NCBI RefSeq assembly: GCF_016863395.1
Contig: NZ_BOOU01000076.1
Span: forward strand, 32,690-96,689
Reading direction: 5' to 3'
DNA from: Sphaerisporangium rufum
GTDB lineage: Bacteria; Actinomycetota; Actinomycetes; Streptosporangiales; Streptosporangiaceae
Length of the DNA: 64,000 nucleotides
The notes beneath the pieces were generated by a model. It had not been told where the DNA came from. It saw nothing but the letters and a program-made list of their open reading frames with translations, and ran no database searches. Shown one piece after another: positions 24,150-32,825 of this stretch (positions are counted from its first letter, which is position 1; every line of letters begins with the position of its first letter). The position numbers were made by a program, and so were the translations under genes.

Positions 24150-24177
24150 AGCGTATCTCAGAACACGTTCTGATCAA
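24150..24177 (-). promoter_or_regulatory. Antitoxin promoter with operator in the spacer
   Basis: TTGATC (24177-24172) and TACGCT (24155-24150) are 16 bases apart. The plus-strand palindrome TCAGAACACGTTCTGA (24158-24173) fills the spacer and touches the -35 box. Seven-base arms around AC suit binding by a dimeric Phd-like protein. Confidence 0.6.
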
Positions 24178-24301
24178 CGTCTGATCGTCTCAGGTCTCCA
24201 CTCGTAATCCAATGGCCGGTCGACCTGGACGCCGGCCGGCCGGTGTACCGGCACAGCATCTGCCCGGCGGCCCGGCGGCCCGGCGGTCTCGGCGGCGCGG
24301 C

Positions 24302-25363
24302 TCAGGCGTTGGCCGGCAGGTCCGTGCCGGCGCCGCGCTTGCGCGACCGGACGTCGCCGAACCGGTGCTCGGGCAACGTCCGTTCGCCGGCACCCTCCAC
24401 GACGAAGCCGGCGTCCTCGATCATCTTCAGGTCGAGATGCCCCTCCTGCCCTTCGCTGGTCAGGTAGTCGCCCAGGAAGATGGAGTTCGCCAGATACAGG
24501 GCGAGCGGCTGCAGGGTGCGCAGGTGCAGCTCCCGGCCGCCGGCCACCCGCACCTCGACGTCCGGATGCACCAGTCGCACCATGGCCAGGATGCGCAGGC
24601 AACGATTCGGGGTGAGCCGCCACTCGCCGGCCAGCGGCGTGCCCTGGAACGGGATCAGGAAGTTGACCGGGACCGATTCCACGTCGAGCTCCCGTAGCGC
24701 CAGCGCGACGTCGGCCAGGTCCTCGTCGCGCTCGCCCATCCCGGCGATCAGCCCGGAACACGGGGACATCCCCGCCGCCTTGGCCTGGGTGACCGTGTCC
24801 ACCCGATCGTCGAAGTCGTGCGTAGAGCAGATGTTCCCGTAGTTGGCGCGCGCGGTGTTGAGGTTGTGGCTGTAGGCGTCGGCGCCCGCCTGGCGTAAGC
24901 GTTCGGCCTTGCCATCGGAGAGGAACCCCAGGCAGGCGCAGACCTCCACATCCGGATGGCGCTCCTTGATCGCCTCGATGGTGCGCGACACCCGCTCGAC
25001 GTCGCCATCGGTGGGCCCCCGGCCGCTGCCGACCAGGCAGACCCGCTTGGCGCCGCCGGCCACGCCCGCCGCGGTGACCGACAGGACCTCGTCCGGCTTG
25101 AGCCAGGTGTACTTGAGGATGTCCGCCTGCGAGCCCGACCGCTGCGAGCAGTATCCGCAGTCCTCCGGGCACAGGCCGCTCTTGAGGTTCACCAGGTAGT
25201 TCAGCTTCACCCGGTTGCCGAAGTAGTGGCGGCGGACCCGGTGCCCGGCGGCGATCACCTCGAGGATCTCACCGTCGTCGCTGCGCAGCACCGACAGCGC
25301 CTCCTCGCGGGTGATGGACTCGCGGGCGATGGCCTTGCCGGCCAGCTTCATGAAGGGGCTCAT
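24302..25363 (-). CDS. bioB: Biotin synthase
   Basis: This 353-residue radical SAM enzyme inserts sulfur into dethiobiotin. The SAM cluster motif CPEDCGYC has Cys 65, 69 and 72. [18 protein letters not shown] and the C-terminal [14 protein letters not shown] block match BioB, including the Cys and Arg residues that hold the second [2Fe-2S] cluster. ATG 25363 follows AGGA. No other biotin genes are adjacent. A 16-bp palindrome 46 bases upstream may be its operator. Confidence 0.97.
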   Translation of the reverse strand: MSPFMKLAGKAIARESITREEALSVLRSDDGEILEVIAAGHRVRRHYFGNRVKLNYLVNLKSGLCPEDCGYCSQRSGSQADILKYTWLKPDEVLSVTAAGVAGGAKRVCLVGSGRGPTDGDVERVSRTIEAIKERHPDVEVCACLGFLSDGKAERLRQAGADAYSHNLNTARANYGNICSTHDFDDRVDTVTQAKAAGMSPCSGLIAGMGERDEDLADVALALRELDVESVPVNFLIPFQGTPLAGEWRLTPNRCLRILAMVRLVHPDVEVRVAGGRELHLRTLQPLALYLANSIFLGDYLTSEGQEGHLDLKMIEDAGFVVEGAGERTLPEHRFGDVRSRKRGAGTDLPANA

Positions 25364-25408
25364 GCCAACGATCCTGGCACAGCGGTGAACGCCCGGACCG
25401 GGACAGAA

Positions 25409-25424
25409 TGGTCGCGTTCGACCA
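25409..25424. promoter_or_regulatory. Palindrome upstream of bioB
   Basis: TGGTCGCGTTCGACCA has perfect 6-bp arms around CGTT and lies 46 bases before the bioB start. It is a candidate site for a biotin repressor, but it does not obviously match a known BirA or BioQ consensus. Confidence 0.4.
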
Positions 25425-25520
25425 CGGCCGGCGGCTCCGCCATCGGCATCGGCCGGGCCGCCACGTGACCCCTATGGCCAAGCTCTCAAGGCCGTCCAGG
25501 TGGACCGCCACTGGCGGGGA

Positions 25521-27098
25521 TCATGGCCGGGCCGGGATGAGGCGCAGGGCGCGGAGTTCCTCGTCCAGGGCTTGGACGTGCTTGTTGTCCGTCCATGGGC
25601 GCAGGCGTGCGTGGGACTGGCGTACGGAGTCGGTCAGCCGGCCGGAGCTGTGCGCGACGGTGATCCGGGCCGCCTCGCGAATCTTCTCGGTCGCGCCGGG
25701 TATCTCGCGCTTCTGGATCAGGGCACCGGCGTACCGGAGGAGGGTGCCGCCGCGGGCGGGCTTGCGCATCGGCCCGGTCAACGCCCGTTCGGCGGACGCG
25801 ATCGCCTCGTCGGGGCGTCGCAGCGCGAGCATGCAGGACGCGGTGTGCCGCTCCACGCCGTGGGCCGTCCACCAGTACAGGTAGGCGGGGTCGGCTTCGT
25901 GACGCGGCTGACCGGCCAGCAGGAGCGAGCGAGAGAGCGCGCGTTCGCTGCCCGCCGCGTCGCCGTTCATGGCCAGGATGCGCGCCAGGTCGACGGCGTG
26001 CAGGGAGCGGAACAGCGGACTGGGGCTGTGCGTCGCCCAGCCCTGGGCGGCGTAGATGTGGTCCAGGGCCTCCCCGCCCTGTCCCTGGAAGCGCGCCATG
26101 TTCGCCAGGCAGGTGTGCAGGTAGGCGATCAAGGTGGGGTCGCGAATCTCGTGCGCCGCCGCCAGCCCTTCCCGGTAGCGGCTCCGGGCCCCGGCGTGGT
26201 CGAGCAGGTCGTGGTGCAGCCAGCCGGCGAGCTGGCTCAGCTCGGCGTAGGCGCGGACCAACCGGTGGCGCAGGCCGGGCAGCAAGGTCTCGCGGCGTAG
26301 CAGGTCGGTGACCAGGGCACGCTGCCCGGCCACGGTCGGCAGCACCTTCGCCGGGCCGAAGTCGTCGTCCAGCCGGCGGCACCGGGCGGCGAGCTTCTCG
26401 ATGACCTCCACGGTCGCGCCGTCCACCCGGGCGGTGGCCCGCACCGCGACGGCCAGCCGGTCCTGCTCGGGCGGCGAGAGATGGCGCAGCAAGACCAACG
26501 CGGGGGTGCCACCGAGCGCCAGGGCCAGTTCGAAGAGCAGATCGCGGCGCTTCACATCGGCCTCCTCGGCTCCGAGGGCGCGCAGCAGTGCCGCGCACTC
26601 CTTGGCCGCCGGGGCCGGGAACGCCGGACGTGCTGCTTCCCCGTCCATCGTGGCATGGCCGACCGGCCGGACTGGGACGCCGGCAGGCCGGTGTGCCGGA
26701 AGGGGACGATGGTCCGTACGGTCGATGAGGTCGCGGTCCCGGACGGTGTAGGAGGCATAGACCTGATCGCTGACCAGGCGGCGGGCCGCCGTTCGGTAGC
26801 CCCGGGCGAACAGCGCGATGGTGTGCGCCGTGGGCCGCATGCCGCGCTGCGGCCAATGCTCGAACTCGTACAGCCGGGACTCGCGCAGCGCGGCGGTACC
26901 GGCCGGGTCCAGATCGTTGTAGCGCGCGGCGGCTTCGGCGGCGGTGAAGCCGTAGGCGTACCGATGGACGCGCAGCGGGCTGGCGTCGTGGCATACCGAG
27001 AACAGGTCGGCGATCTGCTCGAAGTCATACCCCAACGCACGCAGTGCCGCGCTGCGCCGCCGGCATTCGAGCAGCGTGTGCGCACCTTCGCCTGGCAT
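25521..27098 (-). CDS. TPR-containing XRE-like transcriptional regulator
   Basis: This 525-residue protein belongs to the large actinobacterial group with an N-terminal helix-turn-helix-like region (about 10-110, with GMRPTAHTIALFARGYRTAARRL) and a long C-terminal array of helical repeats of TPR type (about 200-500; for example YREGLAAAHEIRDPTLIAYL). Such proteins are commonly paired with an RsbW-like ATP-binding protein, and one is encoded divergently here. Their DNA targets and ligands are mostly unknown. ATG 27098 is taken as the start. The pair shares about 200 bases of relatively AT-rich control sequence. Confidence 0.72.
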   Translation of the reverse strand: MPGEGAHTLLECRRRSAALRALGYDFEQIADLFSVCHDASPLRVHRYAYGFTAAEAAARYNDLDPAGTAALRESRLYEFEHWPQRGMRPTAHTIALFARGYRTAARRLVSDQVYASYTVRDRDLIDRTDHRPLPAHRPAGVPVRPVGHATMDGEAARPAFPAPAAKECAALLRALGAEEADVKRRDLLFELALALGGTPALVLLRHLSPPEQDRLAVAVRATARVDGATVEVIEKLAARCRRLDDDFGPAKVLPTVAGQRALVTDLLRRETLLPGLRHRLVRAYAELSQLAGWLHHDLLDHAGARSRYREGLAAAHEIRDPTLIAYLHTCLANMARFQGQGGEALDHIYAAQGWATHSPSPLFRSLHAVDLARILAMNGDAAGSERALSRSLLLAGQPRHEADPAYLYWWTAHGVERHTASCMLALRRPDEAIASAERALTGPMRKPARGGTLLRYAGALIQKREIPGATEKIREAARITVAHSSGRLTDSVRQSHARLRPWTDNKHVQALDEELRALRLIPARP

Positions 27099-27300
27099 GG
27101 CCGCCCCGCCTCCCGGCTCGAACGCGTTTCCGAATGAGCGGATGTTATGCGATGAGTGATCGATCGGCTACCGAGAATGACGAACTTGAGGGGTCTCGGC
27201 TGGTGGCCGGCAGGTGATGGCCACCTGAGATCGGGTGTTCGCCAAGGTCAGAGGTGGCTCAGGGGTGGATGGCCGGTTCGCCGGCGGGTGGGATCGGCAG

Positions 27301-27870
27301 ATGGTCACCGGCCCGCCATGGTTCTGGGCCATGTCCATGTCTTCCGACCCCGAGAACGGGCAAGCCCGCCTTGCCGTGCCACCTTCAGGCACTGATCGTT
27401 CGCATCGTCGTTCGCGAGTAGCGGCGCCCGGCCTGCCGGGTTCGGAACCGCTGCTGTGGCGGCGGGTGTTTCCCGGCACGCCGGACCAGGCGGCGGCGGC
27501 TCGGCGGTTCGCCCGCTTCCTGCTGGAGGGCACGCCGTCCACCGACGACGCCGAACTGATCGTCGGCGAACTCGCGGGCAACGCGCTACGACATACCCGA
27601 AGCGGGTGTCCCGGCGGCCACTTCACCATAGAGATCACCCATCTGCCGGCCGGCCAGACGCCGGTCGGGGACAGCCTGCTGATCGCCGTGCACGACCTGG
27701 GCGGTCACCATGTCCCGCGCTTCGGGGGGCCCGCGTCGCAGGGCGGCTCGTTCGCGGAGAACGGTCGCGGGCTTGCCATCGTGGCCGCGATCGCCAGGCG
27801 GGCGGGCGTCCAAGGAACACCCGCGGGCGGCCACCGCGTCTGGGCGTATCTGGTACGCCATGGGCGGTGA
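27301..27870 (+). CDS. RsbW-like ATP-binding (HATPase) regulatory protein
   Basis: This protein of about 189 residues has a GHKL/HATPase core: the N-box ELAGNALRHT, a degenerate G1 region at VHDLGGH, and the G2 box GRGLAIVAAIA. It resembles anti-sigma serine kinases of the RsbW/SpoIIAB type, which bind sigma or partner proteins. The first 45 residues are unstructured; ATG 27331 is another possible start. It is divergent from a TPR-type regulator, the usual arrangement for this actinobacterial pair. The partner protein is unknown. Confidence 0.75.
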   Translation: MVTGPPWFWAMSMSSDPENGQARLAVPPSGTDRSHRRSRVAAPGLPGSEPLLWRRVFPGTPDQAAAARRFARFLLEGTPSTDDAELIVGELAGNALRHTRSGCPGGHFTIEITHLPAGQTPVGDSLLIAVHDLGGHHVPRFGGPASQGGSFAENGRGLAIVAAIARRAGVQGTPAGGHRVWAYLVRHGR

Positions 27871-28020
27871 CCCCGGTTGATCGTGGGCGGATCCCATCAG
27901 GCGCCTGGTGGTGCGTAGGGCGGATCGCCGGGGGGCGTTGTCGTCCACGGCCATCGGCCGGTCACCACGGGTGGGCCCCGTTTGCCCCGGGTGCCGACCC
28001 CGGCTTACCGCATCGGCGGG

Positions 28021-28746
28021 TCACCAGGGCACGATGCCTTCGTCGGCGAGGAAGGCGGCGGTGGGGCGGTCGGCGGTGGTGGCCAGGTGGACGGCGATCG
28101 CCGCCCCCTGGGCCGCGGTCCGGGGCAGGGTGAGACCGAGTTCGGCGGCGAAGTCGGTGTCACACGGCCCGGGCGCGACCGCGGTCACGGTGATGTCCTC
28201 GCCCGCCAGCGCCTTGGCGTACTGGACGGTGAGCATGTTGAGGGCGGCCTTGGCGGTCGGGTAGCCGGCCGTTGCGGGAAGCGCGGCGAAGTAGTGGTCT
28301 GGATCGGTCATCCAGGCCAGTGACGCCGTACCGCTGGAGACGTTGATGATCCGGGCGTCGGCGGAGCGGCGCAGCAGCGGCAGGAACGCCTCGGTGACCC
28401 GGATGACGCCGTACAGGTTCGTGTCGAACACCGCTTTGATCAGGTTCAGGTCGACGGCGCCGGGGTGCTGGCCGTCCCGGCCGCCGGAGATGCCGGCGTT
28501 GTTGACCAGCACGTCCAGCCGGCCGTACCAGGCGTCCACCGTGGCGGCCGCGTCCCGCACCGAGGCGTCGTCGGTCACGTCCAGCACCACCGCGCGGGCG
28601 CCCAGCCGCGCCGCCGTCTCCTCGCCGCGCCGCCGGTCGCGGGCCGCCACCACCACGGTCGCGCCCCGGGCCGCCAGGCCCTCGGCGATCGCCGCGCCGA
28701 TCCCTTTGTTGGCCCCGGTGACCAGGACGATCTTCTCTGCTGTCAT
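28021..28746 (-). CDS. SDR-family NAD(P)-dependent oxidoreductase
   Basis: This 241-residue classical short-chain dehydrogenase has TGANKGIG cofactor motif (10-17), NNAG (near 87), the catalytic Ser in NVSSG and YPTAK (Tyr/Lys near 160). The ARD after strand 2 suggests NADPH preference. Similar proteins act on carbonyls of unknown identity. ATG 28746 lies only 70 bases from the start of a divergent LysR regulator, which probably controls it. It converges with the HATPase gene. Confidence 0.9.
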   Translation of the reverse strand: MTAEKIVLVTGANKGIGAAIAEGLAARGATVVVAARDRRRGEETAARLGARAVVLDVTDDASVRDAAATVDAWYGRLDVLVNNAGISGGRDGQHPGAVDLNLIKAVFDTNLYGVIRVTEAFLPLLRRSADARIINVSSGTASLAWMTDPDHYFAALPATAGYPTAKAALNMLTVQYAKALAGEDITVTAVAPGPCDTDFAAELGLTLPRTAAQGAAIAVHLATTADRPTAAFLADEGIVPW

Positions 28747-28816
28747 GAGTCGATCCGATCACCGCCGCCCGCCTGGAGTCGATGACCGATCCGAGCCGGG
28801 CCGATACCCTGACGGT
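28747..28816. promoter_or_regulatory. SDR/LysR divergent promoter region with direct repeats
   Basis: GAGTCGAT occurs at 28747-28754 and 28776-28783, each followed by a CCGATC-like element. TACCCT (28805-28810) sits 6 bases before the LysR ATG, giving a leaderless arrangement. The repeats are candidate LysR binding sites for both directions. Confidence 0.5.
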
Positions 28817-29671
28817 ATGACCGAGGTGGATACGCGGGAGCTGCGGTACTTCATCGCGGTCGCCGAGGAACTGCACTTCGGCCGGGCGGCGGACCGGCTC
28901 GGCATCGCGCAGCCGCCACTCTCCCGGGCGATCCGCCGGCTGGAACACCGGGTCGGCGCGCGACTGTTCGACCGCACCGGCCGCGGCGTCCGCCTCACCG
29001 CCGCCGGTGAGGTGCTGCTGGCCGAAGGGCGGGCCGCTCTCGACGCGGTGTCGGCCGCGGTGCGCCGAGCCCGGCGGGCCGGGCGGCCGCGCCGGAGCCT
29101 GACGCTGGTCATGAAGCCGGGCGGTGACGCCGGCCTGCTGCCCGCCATCCTCGCCGCGTACGCCGCGCGGCCCGGTGCGGCCGCGGTCGACCTGGTCTTC
29201 TCCCAGAGCGAGCGCGCCGCGATGCTGCGCGACGGCCGCGCGGACGTCGGGCTGCTGCACCACCCGCAGAACGACCTCACCGGCCTGGACACCGAGCCGC
29301 TGCGCACCGAGCGGCGGGTGGCGGCGCTCGCCGAGGGGCATCCGCTCGCCGCCCGCGCCACGCTCTCACTGGCCGACCTGGCGGGTGAGCCGATGGCGCA
29401 GTGGCCCGAGGCCGCCGAGCGGGGGAACGGGCCGCGGGTCGAGGAGGCGGGCCAGATGTGGCAACTGGTCGTGCTCGGCCGGGCGGTCGCGCTGGTCACC
29501 GAGTCGGCGGCCGAGCGGCCGTACCGCGGGGTGGTCTACCGGCCGGTGACCGACGCGGCCCCGGCCACGCTGGTGCTGGCGTGGCCCGCCGAGAGCCGCT
29601 CGCGGGACGTCGCGGAGTTCACCGCCGCCGCCCGCGCCGCCCTCGCCCCGGCCCTCACCGGCCAGACCTGA
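28817..29671 (+). CDS. LysR-family transcriptional regulator
   Basis: This 284-residue regulator has an N-terminal winged helix-turn-helix (LRYFIAVAEELHFGRAADRL, QPPLSRAIRRLEHRVGARLF) at residues 8-55 and a periplasmic-binding-fold effector domain afterwards. ATG 28817 is 6 bases from a -10 box, so it is probably leaderless. It is divergent from an SDR oxidoreductase, the classical LysR arrangement, which suggests it responds to the SDR substrate. The effector is unknown. A GGCCGG/CCGGCC hairpin follows the stop codon. Confidence 0.92.
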   Translation: MTEVDTRELRYFIAVAEELHFGRAADRLGIAQPPLSRAIRRLEHRVGARLFDRTGRGVRLTAAGEVLLAEGRAALDAVSAAVRRARRAGRPRRSLTLVMKPGGDAGLLPAILAAYAARPGAAAVDLVFSQSERAAMLRDGRADVGLLHHPQNDLTGLDTEPLRTERRVAALAEGHPLAARATLSLADLAGEPMAQWPEAAERGNGPRVEEAGQMWQLVVLGRAVALVTESAAERPYRGVVYRPVTDAAPATLVLAWPAESRSRDVAEFTAAARAALAPALTGQT

Positions 29672-30025
29672 GGCCGGTGCGGCCGGCCCCCCTCCTACGG
29701 CGGGTGCGGCGGCGCCTGACCACTGGTCTCACCGGGATGCGGGCGACATCGGACCGATCTGCGCGGTGTGTCTAACCGGCCGGTGGAGGCGGTGGTGCGC
29801 GAGAGGAGTGCGGCGGGGGGCGGCACGTTTGGCAAGTCCTTACCATGTGCGGTGGCGAGCGCGCGTCTAGTGTGCCCGCAACGGGAAGAGATCCTTCCCG
29901 GCGTCCTGGCGGGCGCCGGCGAGGGCCCGGTACGGAGTTGGACGGCGAGGAACGACGGACCCGGCGCCGGCGGACGCCCGCGACGGCGGCCGGCGGGCCT
30001 CGGGCCGGTAAGGAAAGGGACGCGC
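29672..30025 (+). other. 354-base leader region before the permease operon
   Basis: No gene is evident. Near the middle is a perfect hairpin, CGGGAAG-AGATC-CTTCCCG (29882-29900), just after a TAGTGT -10-like hexamer (29868-29873). The bases next to the permease start hold AAGGAAAGG, its ribosome site. The length of the leader and the hairpin suggest RNA-level control, but I recognise no known riboswitch class. Confidence 0.4.
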
Positions 30026-31414
30026 ATGGTCTTCGGCTGGAAGTTGCACGGGGACGGGCGCGGCCTGGCCCCCGGTGAGGTGGTCAAGCCGGACGAGCGG
30101 CTGAGCTGGCCGCGCATGGTCGGATTCGGTGCCCAGCACGTCATCGCGATGTTCGGCGCCACGTTCGTATTTCCCCTGGTCATGGGGCTGAACGCCAATC
30201 TGGCCATCATGATGTCGGGTATCGCGACCATCCTGTTCCTGCTCATCGTGCAGGGCCGGATCCCGAGCTATCTCGGTACCTCGGCGTCGTTCGTCGGCGC
30301 GGTGGTGGCCATCCGCGCGGCCGGCGGGGACAGCGCCACGGTCACCGGGGCCATCCTGGTGGCGGGTGTGGTGCTGGCGCTGTGCGGCGTGGCCATCCAC
30401 TACCTGGGCGTGCGGACCATCAACCGGGTGTTCCCGCCGGTGGTTACCGGCGCGGTGGTCATGCTGATCGGGTTCGGACTCGCCTACGTGGTGGCCGACG
30501 TCTACTGGCCGCAGGACCCGTGGATCGCGCTGATCACCATGGTGGCGACGTTCCTTATCATCGTGGCCTTCCGCGGGTTCGTCGGCCGGATCGGCGTGCT
30601 GCTCGGGCTGGTGGTCGGCTTCGTGCTGTCCTGGCTGGCCGACCGGCTGTTCGGCGACATCACCTCCTTCAACGCCACGCTCGGCAAGGTGGACACCCAC
30701 CCGCGGGTCAGCTTCCAGGCGGTCGCCGACGCGCCGTGGTTCGGCCTGCCCGAGATGCACGCGCCCGCCTTCGCGGTGTCGGCGATCGTGCTGGTCTTGC
30801 CCGCGGTGATCGCGCTGATCGCGGAGAACGTCGGGCACGTCAAGGCGGTCGGCGAGATGACCGGCACCGACGTCGATCCGTACATGGGCCGGGCGATCAT
30901 GGCGGACGGCGTGGGCACCGCGCTGGCCAGCGCGGTCGGCGGCTCGCCCACCACCACCTACGCCGAGAACATCGGCGTGATGGCGGCCACCCGGGTCTAC
31001 TCGACGGCCGCCTACTACATCGCCGCGGTGGTGGCCATCCTGTTCGGCCTGTGCCCGAAGTTCGGCGCGCTGATCGCCGCCACCCCCGGCGGGGTGCTCG
31101 GCGGCATCACGGTGATCCTCTACGGGATGATCGGGCTGCTCGGCGCGAAGATCTGGATCGAGAACCGGGTGGACTTCGCCGATCCGGTCAACATGGTGCC
31201 CACCGGGGCGGGCATCATTTTGGCCATCGGCCCGGTGTCCCACCAGATCACCAAGGATTTCTCCCTGGCCGGCATCGCGCTCGGTACCATCGTGGTCCTC
31301 GGCGGGTACCACCTGCTGCGGGCGGTCGCCCGGCGGCGGGGCGAGCCCGCGGTGCCCGGTGCGAATCCGGGGGCGGATCCGGCCCTGGCGGAGGGGAGAG
31401 ACGGCAACGCGTGA
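30026..31414 (+). CDS. NCS2-family nucleobase permease (uracil/xanthine type)
   Basis: This 462-residue membrane transporter has about 14 membrane spans of the UraA fold. Family landmarks are QHVIAMFGATFVFPL, GTSASFVGA, ALIAENVGHVKAV (the conserved Glu of the substrate site) and GGSPTTTYAENIGVMAATRV. It imports a purine or pyrimidine base with protons. The N-terminus resembles uracil permeases, but genes that follow encode a xanthine-dehydrogenase-type enzyme, favouring a purine or related heterocycle. ATG 30026 follows AAGGAAAGG. Its stop overlaps the next start (GTGA), so import and oxidation are coupled. Confidence 0.88.
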   Translation: MVFGWKLHGDGRGLAPGEVVKPDERLSWPRMVGFGAQHVIAMFGATFVFPLVMGLNANLAIMMSGIATILFLLIVQGRIPSYLGTSASFVGAVVAIRAAGGDSATVTGAILVAGVVLALCGVAIHYLGVRTINRVFPPVVTGAVVMLIGFGLAYVVADVYWPQDPWIALITMVATFLIIVAFRGFVGRIGVLLGLVVGFVLSWLADRLFGDITSFNATLGKVDTHPRVSFQAVADAPWFGLPEMHAPAFAVSAIVLVLPAVIALIAENVGHVKAVGEMTGTDVDPYMGRAIMADGVGTALASAVGGSPTTTYAENIGVMAATRVYSTAAYYIAAVVAILFGLCPKFGALIAATPGGVLGGITVILYGMIGLLGAKIWIENRVDFADPVNMVPTGAGIILAIGPVSHQITKDFSLAGIALGTIVVLGGYHLLRAVARRRGEPAVPGANPGADPALAEGRDGNA

Positions 31415-32304
31415 AGCCACCCCCGTTCGACTACCACGCCCCGCACGACCTGGACGAGGCCCTGGCGGTCCTCGCCGGCACGGGCGGGGACGGAAAGGTG
31501 CTGGCCGGCGGCCAGAGCCTGATCCCGCTGATGAACATGCGGCTGGCCGCGCCGGCGCACCTGGTCGACATCAACCGGCTGGCCGGCCTGGCCACCGTCG
31601 AGGCGGGTGCGGACGGGGTGCGGGTCGGCGCGCTGGCCCGGCACGCCGAGGTGGAGCGGTCGGAACGGGTGGCGCAGGTCCAGCCGCTGCTGCGGTCCGC
31701 GCTGGGCCATGTGGCGCACCCGGTGATCCGCAACCGGGGCACCGTGGTCGGCAGCCTCGCGCACGCCGACCCGTCCGCCGAGCTGCCCGCGGTGCTGGCC
31801 GTGCTCGGCGGTTCGGTGCGGGTGGCCCGGCACGGCGCGCCGCCGCGCGACGTGCCGGCCGGCGAGTTCTTCCTCGGCCCGCTGGAACCGGCGCTCGCCC
31901 CCGGCGAGCTGGCGGTCTCGGCGTTCTTCCCGGCGGTGCCGCCGCGGACCGGCACCGCCTTCGTGGAGGTGGCGCGCCGGCACGGCGACTACGCGATGGC
32001 CGGGGTGGCCGCCGTGGTCACCCTGGACGACGACCAGCGGATCGCCGCCGCCCTGGTGGCCTGCGTCAGCGCCGGCCCGGTCCCGGTGGTGCTGGACCTG
32101 ACCGCGGCCTGCGGCCGGCGGCCGGCCGCGTCCACCGACTGGGCGGCGGTGGCCGCCGAGGTGCGCGACCGGGTGGACCCGGACGGCGACATCCACGCCA
32201 CCGCCGGGTACCGCCGGCACCTGACCGGCGTGCTGGCCCGCCGGGCGCTGCGGATCGCCGCGGCGGAGGCGGCGGGCGAGTACGGCTGGACGGACGAGCG
32301 GTGA
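31411..32304 (+). CDS. Xanthine dehydrogenase/CO dehydrogenase-type FAD subunit
   Basis: This 297-residue medium (M) subunit of a molybdenum hydroxylase has the FAD-binding motifs AGGQSLIPLMNMRLA (about 32-46) and TVVGSLAHADPSAELP (about 112-127), and the C-terminal CO_deh_flav_C domain. It takes electrons from the [2Fe-2S] subunit to FAD. GTG 31411 overlaps the permease stop by four bases, and the same GTGA overlap links it to the next gene. The substrate of the complex is inferred from the permease to be a nucleobase or similar heterocycle. Confidence 0.9.
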   Translation: MKPPPFDYHAPHDLDEALAVLAGTGGDGKVLAGGQSLIPLMNMRLAAPAHLVDINRLAGLATVEAGADGVRVGALARHAEVERSERVAQVQPLLRSALGHVAHPVIRNRGTVVGSLAHADPSAELPAVLAVLGGSVRVARHGAPPRDVPAGEFFLGPLEPALAPGELAVSAFFPAVPPRTGTAFVEVARRHGDYAMAGVAAVVTLDDDQRIAAALVACVSAGPVPVVLDLTAACGRRPAASTDWAAVAAEVRDRVDPDGDIHATAGYRRHLTGVLARRALRIAAAEAAGEYGWTDER

Positions 32305-32825
32305 GCGGGAAGCGGGGGTGGCCGGTGGGTGAGGCGCTGCACGAGGTGTCGTTGACGGTGAACGGGGTCGTCCGGCAGGCCCGGGTGCCGGCCCGGCGGC
32401 TGCTGTCGGACTTCCTGCGGCACGACCTGGGCCTGACCGGCACGCACGTCGGCTGCGAGCACGGGGTGTGCGGGTGCTGCACGGTGCTGCTGGACGGGGC
32501 GCCGGTGCGGTCCTGCCTGACCTTCGCGGTGACCGTGGCCGGTCAGGAGATCACCACCGTGGAGGGGCTGGCCGGGCCGGACGGCGAGCCGTCGCCGGTG
32601 CAGCGGGCGTTCGCCGAGTGCCACGCGCTGCAGTGCGGCTTCTGCACGCCGGGCTTCCTGTGCACGGTGACCGCGCTGCTGCGCGACAACCCCGAGCCGG
32701 ACGAACTGCACATCGTGGAGGGCATCTCCGGCAACCTGTGCCGGTGCACCGGCTACCAGAACATCGTCAAGGCGGTCGGCCGCGCGGCGGAGCTGGCCCG
32801 CGAGGGCGGGGAGGGCACGGCGTGA
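32301..32825 (+). CDS. [2Fe-2S] subunit of molybdenum hydroxylase
   Basis: This small (S) subunit of about 174 residues carries two [2Fe-2S] clusters. The N-terminal plant-ferredoxin-type motif is CEHGVCGCC with a further Cys in RSC; the C-terminal helical motif is QCGFCTPGF with CRCTGYQ. Electrons move from the molybdenum centre through it to FAD. GTG 32301 gives the GTGA overlap with the FAD subunit; a later GTG at 32325 is possible. The gene order M-S-L follows the coxMSL pattern. Confidence 0.92.
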   Translation: MSGKRGWPVGEALHEVSLTVNGVVRQARVPARRLLSDFLRHDLGLTGTHVGCEHGVCGCCTVLLDGAPVRSCLTFAVTVAGQEITTVEGLAGPDGEPSPVQRAFAECHALQCGFCTPGFLCTVTALLRDNPEPDELHIVEGISGNLCRCTGYQNIVKAVGRAAELAREGGEGTA

